A stretch of 64,000 bases of DNA from Butyrivibrio sp. WCD3002 (GTDB lineage: Bacteria > Bacillota > Clostridia > Lachnospirales > Lachnospiraceae): NCBI RefSeq assembly GCF_000424265.1, contig NZ_AUJO01000003.1, forward strand, positions 62,001-126,000, read 5' to 3'. The first letter of the stretch is position 1. Every line of letters starts with the position of its first letter. A model generated the notes under the pieces. It was not told where the DNA came from, did not search any database, and saw only the letters and a program-made list of their open reading frames with translations. Position numbers and translations under genes: made by a program. Shown here piece after piece: positions 53,103-62,083 of the stretch.

Positions 53103-53455
53103 GCATACTTTTTTAAAATTCCTATGAGTTCATCATAGGATTTTTTAATTCTTTCAAAAAGTTCCTCTGAGCCATCCAATGACTCTGCTCTAAGAATCTC
53201 TGTAAGAGTAAGTACGTCCGGCAGAAAGCCCTGAAGCCCAAGATTACCGCCAACACCCTTCAGTGAATGGCAGCCTTCGAATGCTTCATTAACATCCTTC
53301 TCCTCTAAGCCCTTTTGAAGCTGGGCAAAACTGGCATCATTAAGAAATTTCAGCATAAACTTCTCAATCAGTTCATCCTTACCCATGAAACGTTCACTGA
53401 CTTCTTTCCAGTCAACGCCCCATTCAATGAGTTCCTGCTTCATCTGCTCGTTCAT
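53099..53455 (-). CDS. Stand-alone Hpt phosphotransfer protein
   Basis: A 118-residue four-helix-bundle protein with the Hpt signature AFEGCHSLKGVGGNLGLQG; the phosphorylated His is residue 63 or so. It shuttles phosphate between receiver domains of a phosphorelay. No kinase or receiver gene is adjacent. It ends in an overlap with the convergent DUF5721 gene. Confidence 0.85.
   Translation of the reverse strand: MNEQMKQELIEWGVDWKEVSERFMGKDELIEKFMLKFLNDASFAQLQKGLEEKDVNEAFEGCHSLKGVGGNLGLQGFLPDVLTLTEILRAESLDGSEELFERIKKSYDELIGILKKYA
53121..53146 (+). terminator. Terminator embedded in the Hpt coding sequence
   Basis: CCTATGA-GTTCA-TCATAGG followed by ATTTTTT lies 19 bases past the DUF5721 stop. 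It is a good intrinsic terminator for the plus strand and at the same time codes for the C-terminal residues of the Hpt protein on the minus strand. Confidence 0.75.
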
Positions 53456-53485
53456 ACAGTCAGCTCCTATATTTTCAAAACCGGT

Positions 53486-54556
53486 TTACTGTGCAAGACC
53501 CGCAAGCTTCTCAGCCTGACTGGCTGTAGTAAGTGCATCTATAAGCTCGTCCAAGTCTCCTTCCATTATAGCATCTATCTTGTACAAGGTTAAACCTATT
53601 CTGTGGTCTGTAACCCTGCCCTGATGGAAGTTATAGGTTCTGATTTTCTCTGAGCGGTCACCGGTTCCGACCTGGCTCTTTCTAAGAGCGGCCTCTGAAT
53701 CATGCTGCTTCTGTCTCTCAAGGTCAAAGAGCTTTGCTCTGAGAACCTTAAGAGCCTTTGCCTTATTTTTAATCTGGCTCTTCTCATCCTGACAGGAAAT
53801 AACGATTCCTGTAGGAAGATGCGTAAGTCTTACAGCTGAATCCGTAGTATTTACGCACTGTCCGCCATTTCCGGAAGCTCTGAAAACATCGAACTTACAG
53901 TCATTCATATCGATGTCGACTTCTACATCCTCTACCTCAGGCATAATAGCCACGGTAATTGTGGAGGTATGAATTCTTCCGCCTGACTCTGTGGCAGGTA
54001 TTCTCTGAACTCTGTGAACTCCACTCTCGAATTTAAGTCTTGAGTATGCACCTGTACCTGACAGCATGAAGTTAACAGACTTCATTCCGCCGATTCCGGT
54101 ATCCTCCACACTCATAGTCTCGATTCTCCAGCCCATGCGATCTGCATAGCGGGTATAGACTCTGTACATATCAGCCGCAAAAAGAGCGGCTTCATCTCCG
54201 CCTGCACCGGCACGGATCTCGACGATAACGTTTTTATCATCATTAGGGTCCTTGGGGAGCATTAAAATCTTAAGCTTCTCCTCAATTCCGGGAAGCTCAT
54301 CCTTAGCTGCGGAAAGTTCTTCCCTAAGCATCTCCTTCATATCTTCATCTGATTCGGATGAAAGGAGCTCTTCACTGTCAGCTATGGTCTGCTTGCAGTT
54401 CTTATATCTGCGGTACTCCTCAAGAATCGGTAAAATATCGCTCTGTTCCTTCATGAGCGCTTTAAATCTGTTCTGGTCTGCAGCAACACCGGGTTCACCC
54501 AGTTCCATGGTGATATCCTCATATCTGCGAACCATTGCTTCTAATCTATCAAACAT
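53486..54556 (-). CDS. prfA: Peptide chain release factor 1
   Basis: A 356-residue class-I release factor with the GGQ loop in [18 protein letters not shown] near residue 232 and the UAG/UAA-reading anticodon-like region upstream ([19 protein letters not shown], landmark [10 protein letters not shown] near 182). AGGAGG precedes the ATG. It is encoded directly after its modifying enzyme PrmC. Confidence 0.95.
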   Translation of the reverse strand: MFDRLEAMVRRYEDITMELGEPGVAADQNRFKALMKEQSDILPILEEYRRYKNCKQTIADSEELLSSESDEDMKEMLREELSAAKDELPGIEEKLKILMLPKDPNDDKNVIVEIRAGAGGDEAALFAADMYRVYTRYADRMGWRIETMSVEDTGIGGMKSVNFMLSGTGAYSRLKFESGVHRVQRIPATESGGRIHTSTITVAIMPEVEDVEVDIDMNDCKFDVFRASGNGGQCVNTTDSAVRLTHLPTGIVISCQDEKSQIKNKAKALKVLRAKLFDLERQKQHDSEAALRKSQVGTGDRSEKIRTYNFHQGRVTDHRIGLTLYKIDAIMEGDLDELIDALTTASQAEKLAGLAQ

Positions 54557-54614
54557 AATTGCCTCCTATAAATCGGTACTAAATAACACAGTTACAAAAA
54601 TGAATTAAGCACCG

Positions 54615-55454
54615 CTAATAGAAGCAACCACTGACTACTCTGTCGTTGCCGCCAAGATCCTTTATAACCTGAACATCCTTGTATCCGTTTTCTTCCATAA
54701 GGCTCTTTACCGCTTCGCCCTGATCATATCCGATCTCAAGAAACAGATATCCGCTCTTATACAGATATTCCTTAGCCCCCGGCACAATCCTTCTGTAAAA
54801 GATAAGACCATCCTCACTTCCATCAAGAGCCATGTAAGGCTCATAGGTCTTAACCTCAGGCTCTAAGGTCTCAATCACTGCCGTAGGAATATAGGGCGGA
54901 TTGGATACGATGATATCGTATTTAACATCTGAAGCTTCAGGGAAAATATCCGCCTTTACCGCACTGAATCTATCCTCAAAACCAAGCTTTTGAGCATTGT
55001 GAGCAGCGACTTCCAAGGCCTTGTCGGACATATCCGTGCCTGTAGCCTTGGTATCATTGCTGTATCTAAGAAGGCTCAGCGCAATGCAGCCAGACCCTGT
55101 GCAAAGATCAAGTATATTCATCCCATCGTGAAGATATCTGAGGGCCTCCTCTGCAAGAGTCTCCGTATCCTGATTGGGAATAAGAACATCTCCTGTCACA
55201 TCAAATTCAATGCCCATAAACTCAGCATTCCCAAGAATGTAGGCAACAGGTATCCTCTTTTCACGCTTAGCTAAAAGTTCAAGATAAGCGCTCTCATTCT
55301 CGGCACTGACCTCAATATCTCCGTGGGATAAAAGGGTATTGTGGTCTGTCCCGCAAACGCTCTCAAGAAGAAGTCTCGCATCCAGGGAGGCATCCGCAAT
55401 ACCGGCATTATTCAGTTTTTCCTCTCCTTTTTTATAAAGTGATGCGTAATCCAT
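54615..55454 (-). CDS. prmC: Release factor glutamine N5-methyltransferase
   Basis: A 279-residue enzyme: N-terminal helical domain (AGIADASLDARLLLESV), SAM motif ILDLCTGSGCIALSL near 115, and the catalytic IVSNPPYIPT near 185. It methylates the Gln of the GGQ loop of RF1 and RF2. It is in conserved order rpmE-yqhQ-prmC-prfA. Confidence 0.94.
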   Translation of the reverse strand: MDYASLYKKGEEKLNNAGIADASLDARLLLESVCGTDHNTLLSHGDIEVSAENESAYLELLAKREKRIPVAYILGNAEFMGIEFDVTGDVLIPNQDTETLAEEALRYLHDGMNILDLCTGSGCIALSLLRYSNDTKATGTDMSDKALEVAAHNAQKLGFEDRFSAVKADIFPEASDVKYDIIVSNPPYIPTAVIETLEPEVKTYEPYMALDGSEDGLIFYRRIVPGAKEYLYKSGYLFLEIGYDQGEAVKSLMEENGYKDVQVIKDLGGNDRVVSGCFY

Positions 55455-55525
55455 CTTCTGTAAATCCTCTAAATTTTCTAGTTAAGCTTTTAATTCGTAG
55501 TATAGTTTTTGTTCGCGATAAATAG

Positions 55526-56488
55526 TTATTCTGCGATTTTCTCTTCATCCTCGAACTTATATCCAAAGGAATCCTCAAGGAATTCCTTCCAGTCAAATAC
55601 AGCCTCAACAGACTTCATTCCAACCTCGATCATCTCATCATCGGGCTCTTTTGTAGTGAGCATCTGCATAAGCATTCCTGGCGCAGATAAAATGCGAATG
55701 ATGATATTGTTGCTCCTGCCTGCGATTCTGATGAGCTCATAAGCGATACCTGCGATAACGGGTATAAGCGCTATTCTGATGACAATCCTTAAAGGCACGG
55801 AAGGTGTTCTTATAAAGAAGAACAATATAATACTTATCACCATTACAAACAGAATAAAGCTGCTGCCGCATCTCTTGTGAAGCCTGGAGCTCTCTCTTAC
55901 ATTCTCAAGTGTAAGGGGCTTACCTGCTTCAAGGCAGTTGATGCACTTGTGCTCAGCGCCGTGATAACGGAATAATCTTCTGATATCCTTCATAAGCGAA
56001 ATCAAGAGAATATAGATCACAAAAATAGCTATTCTGAGAACGCCTTCAAGAAGCGCTGTCACTGAACTGTTTCTGATATAAGACTCCATAAGTGAACTCA
56101 GATAATATGGAAGTATCATGAAAAGTGCAATTGCAAAAACAAAAGCTATCACTGTGGTGAAGCCCATTATAGCCTTCTCTTTACCCTCTTCTGCTATAGG
56201 ATCCTTGCTTGAAGCAATATCCTCTTCTCCAAATAAAGAAGCAGAGTAATTGAGAGCCTTCATTCCCAGTACCAGTGAATCCCAGAATACGAATACACCT
56301 CTAAGAAATGGGATATGTGTAAGTCCCATAGCTTCGCCTGCTCCCTTATAATGATCTGTCTCAACTGCGATCTCACCATTCTCCTTGCGAACAGCAACAG
56401 CATATACGTCCTTGTTGCGCATCATAACGCCTTCAAGAACTGCCTGTCCGCCTATTCCGGAATAATGATTTATCTTCTGCTTCGCCAT
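55526..56488 (-). CDS. yqhQ: YqhQ-like DUF1385 membrane protein
   Basis: A 320-residue protein with the DUF1385 start GGQAVLEGVMMRNKD near residue 13 and RGVFVFWDSLVLGMKAL near 63, then several membrane helices and the motif FRYHGAEHKCINCLEAGKPL near 174. The family is widely linked to rpmE and prfA in Firmicutes; its role is unknown. The last 40 residues are acidic and cytoplasmic. Confidence 0.88.
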   Translation of the reverse strand: MAKQKINHYSGIGGQAVLEGVMMRNKDVYAVAVRKENGEIAVETDHYKGAGEAMGLTHIPFLRGVFVFWDSLVLGMKALNYSASLFGEEDIASSKDPIAEEGKEKAIMGFTTVIAFVFAIALFMILPYYLSSLMESYIRNSSVTALLEGVLRIAIFVIYILLISLMKDIRRLFRYHGAEHKCINCLEAGKPLTLENVRESSRLHKRCGSSFILFVMVISIILFFFIRTPSVPLRIVIRIALIPVIAGIAYELIRIAGRSNNIIIRILSAPGMLMQMLTTKEPDDEMIEVGMKSVEAVFDWKEFLEDSFGYKFEDEEKIAE

Positions 56489-56513
56489 AATAGCTCCTTT
56501 TTCTTAGAAAAAA

Positions 56514-56539
56514 GAGACCAAAGCATCTGCTTTGGCCTC
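56514..56539 (-). terminator. Terminator after rpmE
   Basis: GAGACCAAAGC and GCTTTGGCCTC (one mismatch) around ATCT, followed on the minus strand by six T. It lies 20 bases past the rpmE stop. Confidence 0.8.
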
Positions 56540-56558
56540 TTCGTAATCACAAGTAAAA

Positions 56559-56768
56559 TTAGTTGTTAGAAGTCATGCCATACTTGCGGTTGAACTTATC
56601 AATACGTCCGCGAGCAGCTGTTGCCTTCTGTGTACCTGTATAGAAAGGATGGCACTTAGAACAAATTTCTACGTGAATCTCCTTCTTAGTAGATCCTACT
56701 GTGAATGTGTTACCGCAGTTGCAAGTAACAGTTGCCTGATAGTACTCGGGCTGAATTTCCTGTCTCAT
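56559..56768 (-). CDS. rpmE: Ribosomal protein bL31
   Basis: A 69-residue L31 of the zinc-binding form: CNCGNTF at residues 16-22 and [10 protein letters not shown] near 37 supply the Cys ligands. It ends in the expected DKFNRKYGM motif. Transcribed from its own upstream region (56769-56935, AT-rich) and stopped by the hairpin above. Confidence 0.95.
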   Translation of the reverse strand: MRQEIQPEYYQATVTCNCGNTFTVGSTKKEIHVEICSKCHPFYTGTQKATAARGRIDKFNRKYGMTSNN

Positions 56769-56935
56769 ATTCTCACCTCTTTTATATCAATGATTCTTAA
56801 TATTTTTTTAAATATTATACTATAGTTACAATTGCTGTCATATCACAACAGCTTGTTAATTGTAGCATAATATGATTGCCTTCGCAAGAAGAAATTTATA
56901 AACCGCTGTTTCTCTGACAGAAATCAGGCTCATTA

Positions 56936-57565
56936 TCATTTATCCGAATTTTTATTTATATATTTGCGTATCTTATTTTTTAATCTGAAAAGAGCATTAT
57001 CTGTAGACTTTTCGTCTTTTCCCAAAACCCTGGCAATCTCTACGTAGCTCATACCCGTCATATGTAGTTCTAACACTGACTGCTCGAACTCGCTAAGTCC
57101 ATTCTCAATGAACTCTTCGATGTCTCTGGTGTTTTCCTTATCTATCATCATGGACTCGGGATCCGTGTCCTTCATATCCTCAAGAATCTGGTCCAGAGAA
57201 AACTCCTTGTCCTCATCGGAATCTCCCTTCTTGGAATAGAGGGAAATATAACTGTTAAGGGGCGCATGCTTTTTCCTGTTGGACGCCTGAATGGCAGTGT
57301 ACATCTGCCTTGATACGCAAAGGTCGGCAAAGGTACGAAAGCTTGCATCTCTTCCGGCATCATAGTCCCTGACCGCCTTGAAAAGGCCAATCATACCCTC
57401 CTGGATAAGATCGTCCTTGTCGGCCCCCAGAATATACATAGAAGCAGCCTTGGATCTGACCATATCCTTGTACTTATTCATTATGTAATCTGTAACATCG
57501 GACTCTCCGTCCCTGAGCCTTGTTATAAGCTCTTCGTCGGATTCATCCATTGATATTTTTGTCAT
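56936..57565 (-). CDS. sigH: Sigma-H-like RNA polymerase sigma factor
   Basis: The ATG at 57565 follows GAGGAG, giving 209 residues. Region 2 reads LGADKDDLIQEGMIGLFKAVRDYD near residue 52 and FRTFADLCVSRQM; region 4 reads LSEFEQSVLELHMTGMSYVEIA near 158. This matches the SigH/Spo0H group that in Firmicutes drives early stationary-phase, sporulation or competence genes. Its location after rlmB is the usual one. Confidence 0.9.
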   Translation of the reverse strand: MTKISMDESDEELITRLRDGESDVTDYIMNKYKDMVRSKAASMYILGADKDDLIQEGMIGLFKAVRDYDAGRDASFRTFADLCVSRQMYTAIQASNRKKHAPLNSYISLYSKKGDSDEDKEFSLDQILEDMKDTDPESMMIDKENTRDIEEFIENGLSEFEQSVLELHMTGMSYVEIARVLGKDEKSTDNALFRLKNKIRKYINKNSDK

Positions 57566-57637
57566 CTGCACTCCTCTTAAAGTGAAGCTTAGTTACAGTA
57601 ACATGTCATAGATAGTGTTAGCAGTTTTGTCTGATGA

Positions 57638-58498
57638 TTACTTACTAAATCCTCGCTGTCTCACAATCTCATAAGCAAGAACGCCTGCTGCCACTGATGC
57701 ATTAAGGGAATTTATCTGTCCCTTCATGGGAATTGATGCAACCATATCGCATTTTTCTCTGACAAGCTTGCTGACTCCCGAGCCCTCATTACCTATTACA
57801 AGGCCGATGGAGCCCTTAAGATCAAGATCATACATAAGGCTTCCATCCATATCAGCACATACAAACCACATGCCTCGGTCCTTAAGCTCATCAATTGTTC
57901 TGGCGATATTTGTAACCTTTACAACAGGTGTGTAATTAAGAGCACCGGCACTGGTCTTGGCAACTGTGGCGGTAAGTCCCACTGCTCTGTTCTTGGGAAT
58001 GATAACCCCATGAGCTCCTGCAATATTGGCTGTTCTTACGATGGCCCCAAGATTATGGGGATCCTCAATGTTATCAAGAATCAGCACAAAGGGAGGCTCG
58101 CCTCTCTCCTCCGCAAGGTTAAAGATATCCTCCATATCGGAATAGTCATAAGCTGCCGCATAGGCAATAACACCCTGATGAGCACCTGTCTCAGATATCT
58201 GATCAAGTCTGTCTCTTGAAACAAACTTAAGCATTATCCCTGCTTTTTTTGCTTCCTTTCTGATGGTAGCCACAGGTCCGTCCTGGCATCCATCAAGTAC
58301 AAGAATCTTATCAATGGATTTACCGCTGCGGATTGCTTCTATAACTGCATTTCTGCCTTCAATGGTAAGGCTGCCTACAGCTTCATCTGCAAAAAAGTCA
58401 TCTCTGTTTGAACTCTCTCTTTTGCTGCCGCCCTTTTTGAAATTATCCTTATTGTGGTTATCCTTCTTAAAACCGTTCTTACGTTTTTCTTCTCTCAT
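57638..58498 (-). CDS. rlmB: 23S rRNA (guanosine-2'-O)-methyltransferase RlmB
   Basis: A 286-residue SPOUT enzyme. A very basic Lys/Asn/Arg N-terminus (about 1-35) precedes the SpoU substrate-binding domain (GSLTIEGRNAVIEAI). The knotted catalytic domain has ILDNIEDPHNLGAIVRTA near 135, VIGNEGSGVSK near 232 and INSLNASVAAGV near 262. It methylates G2251 in 23S rRNA. It lies 51 bases after mrnC. Confidence 0.92.
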   Translation of the reverse strand: MREEKRKNGFKKDNHNKDNFKKGGSKRESSNRDDFFADEAVGSLTIEGRNAVIEAIRSGKSIDKILVLDGCQDGPVATIRKEAKKAGIMLKFVSRDRLDQISETGAHQGVIAYAAAYDYSDMEDIFNLAEERGEPPFVLILDNIEDPHNLGAIVRTANIAGAHGVIIPKNRAVGLTATVAKTSAGALNYTPVVKVTNIARTIDELKDRGMWFVCADMDGSLMYDLDLKGSIGLVIGNEGSGVSKLVREKCDMVASIPMKGQINSLNASVAAGVLAYEIVRQRGFSK

Positions 58499-58549
58499 TT
58501 AAATCTCCTGAAAAAACATGCAGTGGTATCTTGCCATCTTGCAAACCAC

Positions 58550-58996
58550 TTATCGTTCTATGACCTCTATTCCCTTTTTCAAAAGGGATATCAGCCTGTC
58601 CATTTCGCCCTTAAGATAAAGGTATCCGCACAGTGCCTCTAAACCGGTAGCCTTCCTGTAGTCATTTACGCTCTGGTTCTTGGCGCTGGTGGCTGACTTT
58701 GCATTTCGGCCTCTCTTATACACATCGCTCTCTTCATCTGTAAGCAAAGGCTCTATGTATTCTATTATTTTTGCCTGGGATGCGGCATTTACATATTTTA
58801 CCTTAATCTTGTTTAGCTGCCCCGCAGGCCTGTTTGCTTCCTGAACAACGATGCTTCTTATAATGATCTCATACACGCTGTCCCCCATGAAAGCCAGTGC
58901 CAGAGGGCTGTATCTGTTCATGGGTTCACCGGAAACCTCGAATTCGTTTCTAACGACAGCTGCCAGATCAAGATTCATATTATTGATGTCTTCCAT
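58550..58996 (-). CDS. mrnC: Mini-ribonuclease III
   Basis: A 148-residue RNase III-like enzyme without dsRNA-binding domain. The catalytic region is LALAFMGDSVYEIIIRS near residue 28, followed by RGRNAKSATSAKNQSVNDYRKATGLEAL. It matures 23S rRNA. It is normally next to cysS in Firmicutes; here it follows ispF directly. Confidence 0.93.
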   Translation of the reverse strand: MEDINNMNLDLAAVVRNEFEVSGEPMNRYSPLALAFMGDSVYEIIIRSIVVQEANRPAGQLNKIKVKYVNAASQAKIIEYIEPLLTDEESDVYKRGRNAKSATSAKNQSVNDYRKATGLEALCGYLYLKGEMDRLISLLKKGIEVIER

Positions 58997-59009
58997 CCGA
59001 TCCTATTCC

Positions 59010-59570
59010 TCATTCATTACTATCAGCGCCACCGCAGCAGCATCCACCCTTAGGAGCTTCTCCTGTCTGGAATGTGACATTTTTGGTGTAATACTCGATG
59101 GGACTTGCAAGAAGACAAACCGCCTGAGCTGCGATACCCTCGCCTGCCCCTGTAAAACCAAGGCCTTCTTCAGTGGTTGCTTTTACGCTTACCTGTTCAA
59201 TATTGATTCCAAGGGCGTCTGCAATATTCTGACGCATGGTATCAATATAAGGTCTAAGCTTTGGAGCCTGACATAAAATAGTAGAATCAATATTCTCTAT
59301 AAGATATCCATTCTCCTCAAGCATTTTGCCAACCTCTGACAAAAGCTTTATTGAATCTGCTCCCTTGTATTTGGGATCAGAATCCGGGAAATGTTTTCCA
59401 ATATCTCCAAGTGCTGCTGCCCCAAGAAGAGCATCACTTATGGCATGCAAAAGTACGTCCGCATCTGAATGTCCAAGGAGCCCCTTTTCATAAGGGATAT
59501 CAACTCCCCCAAGAATAAGCTTCCTGTCGGGGACCAGTCGGTGTACATCATAACCTGTTCCAATATGCAT
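59010..59570 (-). CDS. ispF: 2-C-methyl-D-erythritol 2,4-cyclodiphosphate synthase with Cys-rich tail
   Basis: A 186-residue IspF. The zinc site is D8 and H10 in GTGYDVHRL and H42 in [13 protein letters not shown]; the CDP-ME loop includes [16 protein letters not shown]. The family normally ends after the motif [19 protein letters not shown] near residue 157; here about 25 more residues follow, ending [12 protein letters not shown], an unusual Cys cluster. It is an enzyme of the MEP isoprenoid route. Confidence 0.93.
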   Translation of the reverse strand: MHIGTGYDVHRLVPDRKLILGGVDIPYEKGLLGHSDADVLLHAISDALLGAAALGDIGKHFPDSDPKYKGADSIKLLSEVGKMLEENGYLIENIDSTILCQAPKLRPYIDTMRQNIADALGINIEQVSVKATTEEGLGFTGAGEGIAAQAVCLLASPIEYYTKNVTFQTGEAPKGGCCCGGADSNE

Positions 59571-59634
59571 ATTTAAACCTCCATGAAAAATGACAGGGGC
59601 CTGTTTTCAAAATAAAAACCCGGGAACCCTATTG

Positions 59635-59937
59635 TCAAATAAACCACTCAACTGCAAATACTACAATACAGCTAACTGACGCTACAGTGAGAAGACTCTT
59701 TTTCCTATAAGCCAGTACCAGGGCAACCGCAAAGCCTGCAATTGATCCTCTGATGTCATCGGAAGCATGAAGTATAGCAGGAAAAGTCATTGCTGCCAAA
59801 GTAGCGTAGGGCACGTAATACAAAAATGATTTCACGAAATTACTTTTTATCTCGCGCCTTATCAGTGTAAGCGGCAACATTCTGACAAGATATGTTACTA
59901 CTGCCATTACCAAAATGTAAATATATGTATTATGCAT
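59635..59937 (-). CDS. azlD: AzlD branched-chain amino acid export subunit
   Basis: A 100-residue AzlD protein with three or four helices (VTYLVRMLPLTLIRREI, FLYYVPYATLAAMTFP). Its ATG overlaps the last codons of azlC by eight bases, so the two are coupled and form the two-component exporter. Confidence 0.92.
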   Translation of the reverse strand: MHNTYIYILVMAVVTYLVRMLPLTLIRREIKSNFVKSFLYYVPYATLAAMTFPAILHASDDIRGSIAGFAVALVLAYRKKSLLTVASVSCIVVFAVEWFI

Positions 59938-60646
59938 CTGTTACCTCCTCATTGTTTACAGGAGATAACACTGCCGCAGCGGCCGCCACAACTATTGTGA
60001 CAATTATAATGCGAAATCCTGATGAAATCTCTCTGAGCACAGGTGCATATGTGAAAACTGTGCTGAACACCATTGCGCAAACAACTACCATCAAAACTGC
60101 TAAAGACTCTCTGGCATCAGGAATTATAATCGCGATGAACATTCCGTAAATCGCAAGTCCAAGAGCACTTATAATCCTTTGTGGCATGATCTGTCCGGCA
60201 AAGGCTCCAAGGAAGGTACCCAGCACCCATCCAAAAACTGAACAGATTATAAGACCGTAGGAATATGCCGGATGGAGCTTTCCTTTTCTTGTAACGCTAA
60301 GACCGAATATCTCATCTGTTACGCCGTAAGCAATAAGACATCTTGAAACAGTCCCCACTTTTGATGAAAGCTTTTGCGAAAGCGCCGTACTCATCAGCAT
60401 ATATCTCATGTTAACCACAAGCTGTAAAAGTGCAATCTCTGCATATGTTCCGTTATTGCAAATAAGGTCAAGAGCAGAAAACTGTCCTGCACTTGTTACA
60501 TTTGCAAGAGACATTATCGATGCCTGAAAAACTGTAAGTCCTGCTTCTGAAGCCTGTATGCCAAATGCAAAGGACACTGCCAGATAACCAAGGCATATAG
60601 GAATCGCATCTCTTAGCCCCATTCTAAATTCATGCCGTTTTTCCAT
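59930..60646 (-). CDS. azlC: AzlC branched-chain amino acid export permease
   Basis: The ATG at 60646 lies 5 bases after GGAGGAG and gives 238 residues. Family motifs: DAIPICLGYLAVSFAFGIQA near residue 13 and ALLQLVVNMRYMLMSTAL near 75. With AzlD it exports branched-chain amino acids or analogues. Confidence 0.92.
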   Translation of the reverse strand: MEKRHEFRMGLRDAIPICLGYLAVSFAFGIQASEAGLTVFQASIMSLANVTSAGQFSALDLICNNGTYAEIALLQLVVNMRYMLMSTALSQKLSSKVGTVSRCLIAYGVTDEIFGLSVTRKGKLHPAYSYGLIICSVFGWVLGTFLGAFAGQIMPQRIISALGLAIYGMFIAIIIPDARESLAVLMVVVCAMVFSTVFTYAPVLREISSGFRIIIVTIVVAAAAAVLSPVNNEEVTDA

Positions 60647-60703
60647 AATCACTCCTCCATAGCGTTTACAGCAATCTACAAGGCAGCATGCTGCAAGTGT
60701 AGA

Positions 60704-61921
60704 TTATATCGTCGCTGCCACGCTAAGAATATCCTCCTTGGAAGCACCGCTTATACTTCCCTGAACCATTGCAGGGGCTCCGCCTCCCCGAACCTGGAAT
60801 TTCTCCTTAAGGATATTTAGAACATCATTACTGTTAAGACCGTTTCCACATCCTATTATGAAACGATAGCCATCAGTATCATCTCCGAAAAAGATACCAA
60901 GATAGCCCTCTCTGCCAGCAACAAGCTTTGTCACAACTCGTCTTATTACATTGGCATCAGAGTTTTTATCTGCAAACATGAAAACACATTTGCTATCTGC
61001 AGGTAGCTCCGCCGCCTCACTAAGCAGAATTTTTTCTCCTGCCTCCGATAATGATCTTTTAAGTGCGGCTATCTCTTCCTGCTGTTTATGGATCAGATCC
61101 GGAATGCTATCCACAGATGTAGTCAGTGAATTTGCAAGTTCCGTTATCATATCATGCATTCCTGCCAAATACAAAAGAGCTCTTTGTCCGCAAAGTATGC
61201 TGACTCTTGTTCCTCCCTTGTAATTCTGGGAGCTTACAATTTTCAAAATCCCAATCTCTCCGGTCCTTGCCACATGCGGTGCGCAGCAGGCGCAGATATC
61301 ATATCCCTCGACCGTAACAATCCTCACATCTCCTGTAAGTTCTTTTTTACTTCTGTAATCAAGCTTTGCAAGTTCATCCGCTGAAGGATATCTGCAGGTA
61401 ATAGGAACATTTTCATAGATCGCCCTGTTAACACGCAGCTCTACATCAGCCAGCTCCTCCTTTGAAAGCTGCCCGCTGTAATCCATGGTCACCACGGAAT
61501 CGCTAAGATGAAAGCCCACGTTGTCATAGCCATATAGGCTGTTCACAATTCCTGAAAAAATATGCTCTCCTGAGTGCTGCTGCATATTGCTGAATCTGTG
61601 TGCAAAATCAATGGTTCCCTTTATCACAGTCCCGGGCTCAATTGACTTATCCGTAAAGTGGCTTATCACATCACCCTTTATCTGAACATCAAGGACATTC
61701 ACCACATCTCCATCTGCTGTCCCTTCGCCGGTTTCCGATTTCACCTGAATTGTTCCTTTATCCGGTGTCTGTCCACCCTCCTCCGGGAAGAAAAGAGTCT
61801 TGTCCAGAATTATCTCAAAGCCGTCAAAATCACCGTTTGCAGGCCTGCAATCCATGACCCTTGCTTCGAATTCTTTATTGTATGCATTTTCGTCATATAG
61901 TTTTATTGTTTTTTCGCTCAT
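60704..61921 (-). CDS. AlaX-type trans-editing alanyl-tRNA hydrolase (long form)
   Basis: A 405-residue relative of the AlaRS editing domain. The beta-barrel region (FFPEEGGQTPDKG near residue 48) is followed by the zinc motif HSGEHIFSG near 116-120 and CACCAPHVART near 212-219. A coiled coil and a DHHA1-type domain (FMFADKNSDANVIRRVV, ARGGGAPAMVQG) end it, as in AlaX-L. It removes serine or glycine mischarged to tRNA-Ala. No aminoacylation domain is present. Confidence 0.88.
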   Translation of the reverse strand: MSEKTIKLYDENAYNKEFEARVMDCRPANGDFDGFEIILDKTLFFPEEGGQTPDKGTIQVKSETGEGTADGDVVNVLDVQIKGDVISHFTDKSIEPGTVIKGTIDFAHRFSNMQQHSGEHIFSGIVNSLYGYDNVGFHLSDSVVTMDYSGQLSKEELADVELRVNRAIYENVPITCRYPSADELAKLDYRSKKELTGDVRIVTVEGYDICACCAPHVARTGEIGILKIVSSQNYKGGTRVSILCGQRALLYLAGMHDMITELANSLTTSVDSIPDLIHKQQEEIAALKRSLSEAGEKILLSEAAELPADSKCVFMFADKNSDANVIRRVVTKLVAGREGYLGIFFGDDTDGYRFIIGCGNGLNSNDVLNILKEKFQVRGGGAPAMVQGSISGASKEDILSVAATI

Positions 61922-62083
61922 AATTTTTAATTATACCACAAACAAGCCCCTTTAAATTTTATAAAAAATTGATAACTTTTATTCTAATTTAACATTCTAA
62001 CAAAATATATGATGTAGAATATAAGTACCGATAAATCACGATTTTATTTGTGTTTATGTACGATCATTCAAAGGGGGATTTCA

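Noticed and set aside
59575..59634. Terminator between azlD and ispF
   Set aside because: GGGTTCCCGGG with TTTTTATTTT is suggestive, but no stable stem longer than a few pairs could be drawn.
62028..62034. CCGATAA as a sigma-28 promoter for the chemoreceptor
   Set aside because: The -10-like box is there, but no TAAA is found about 15 bases upstream, so I do not list a promoter.
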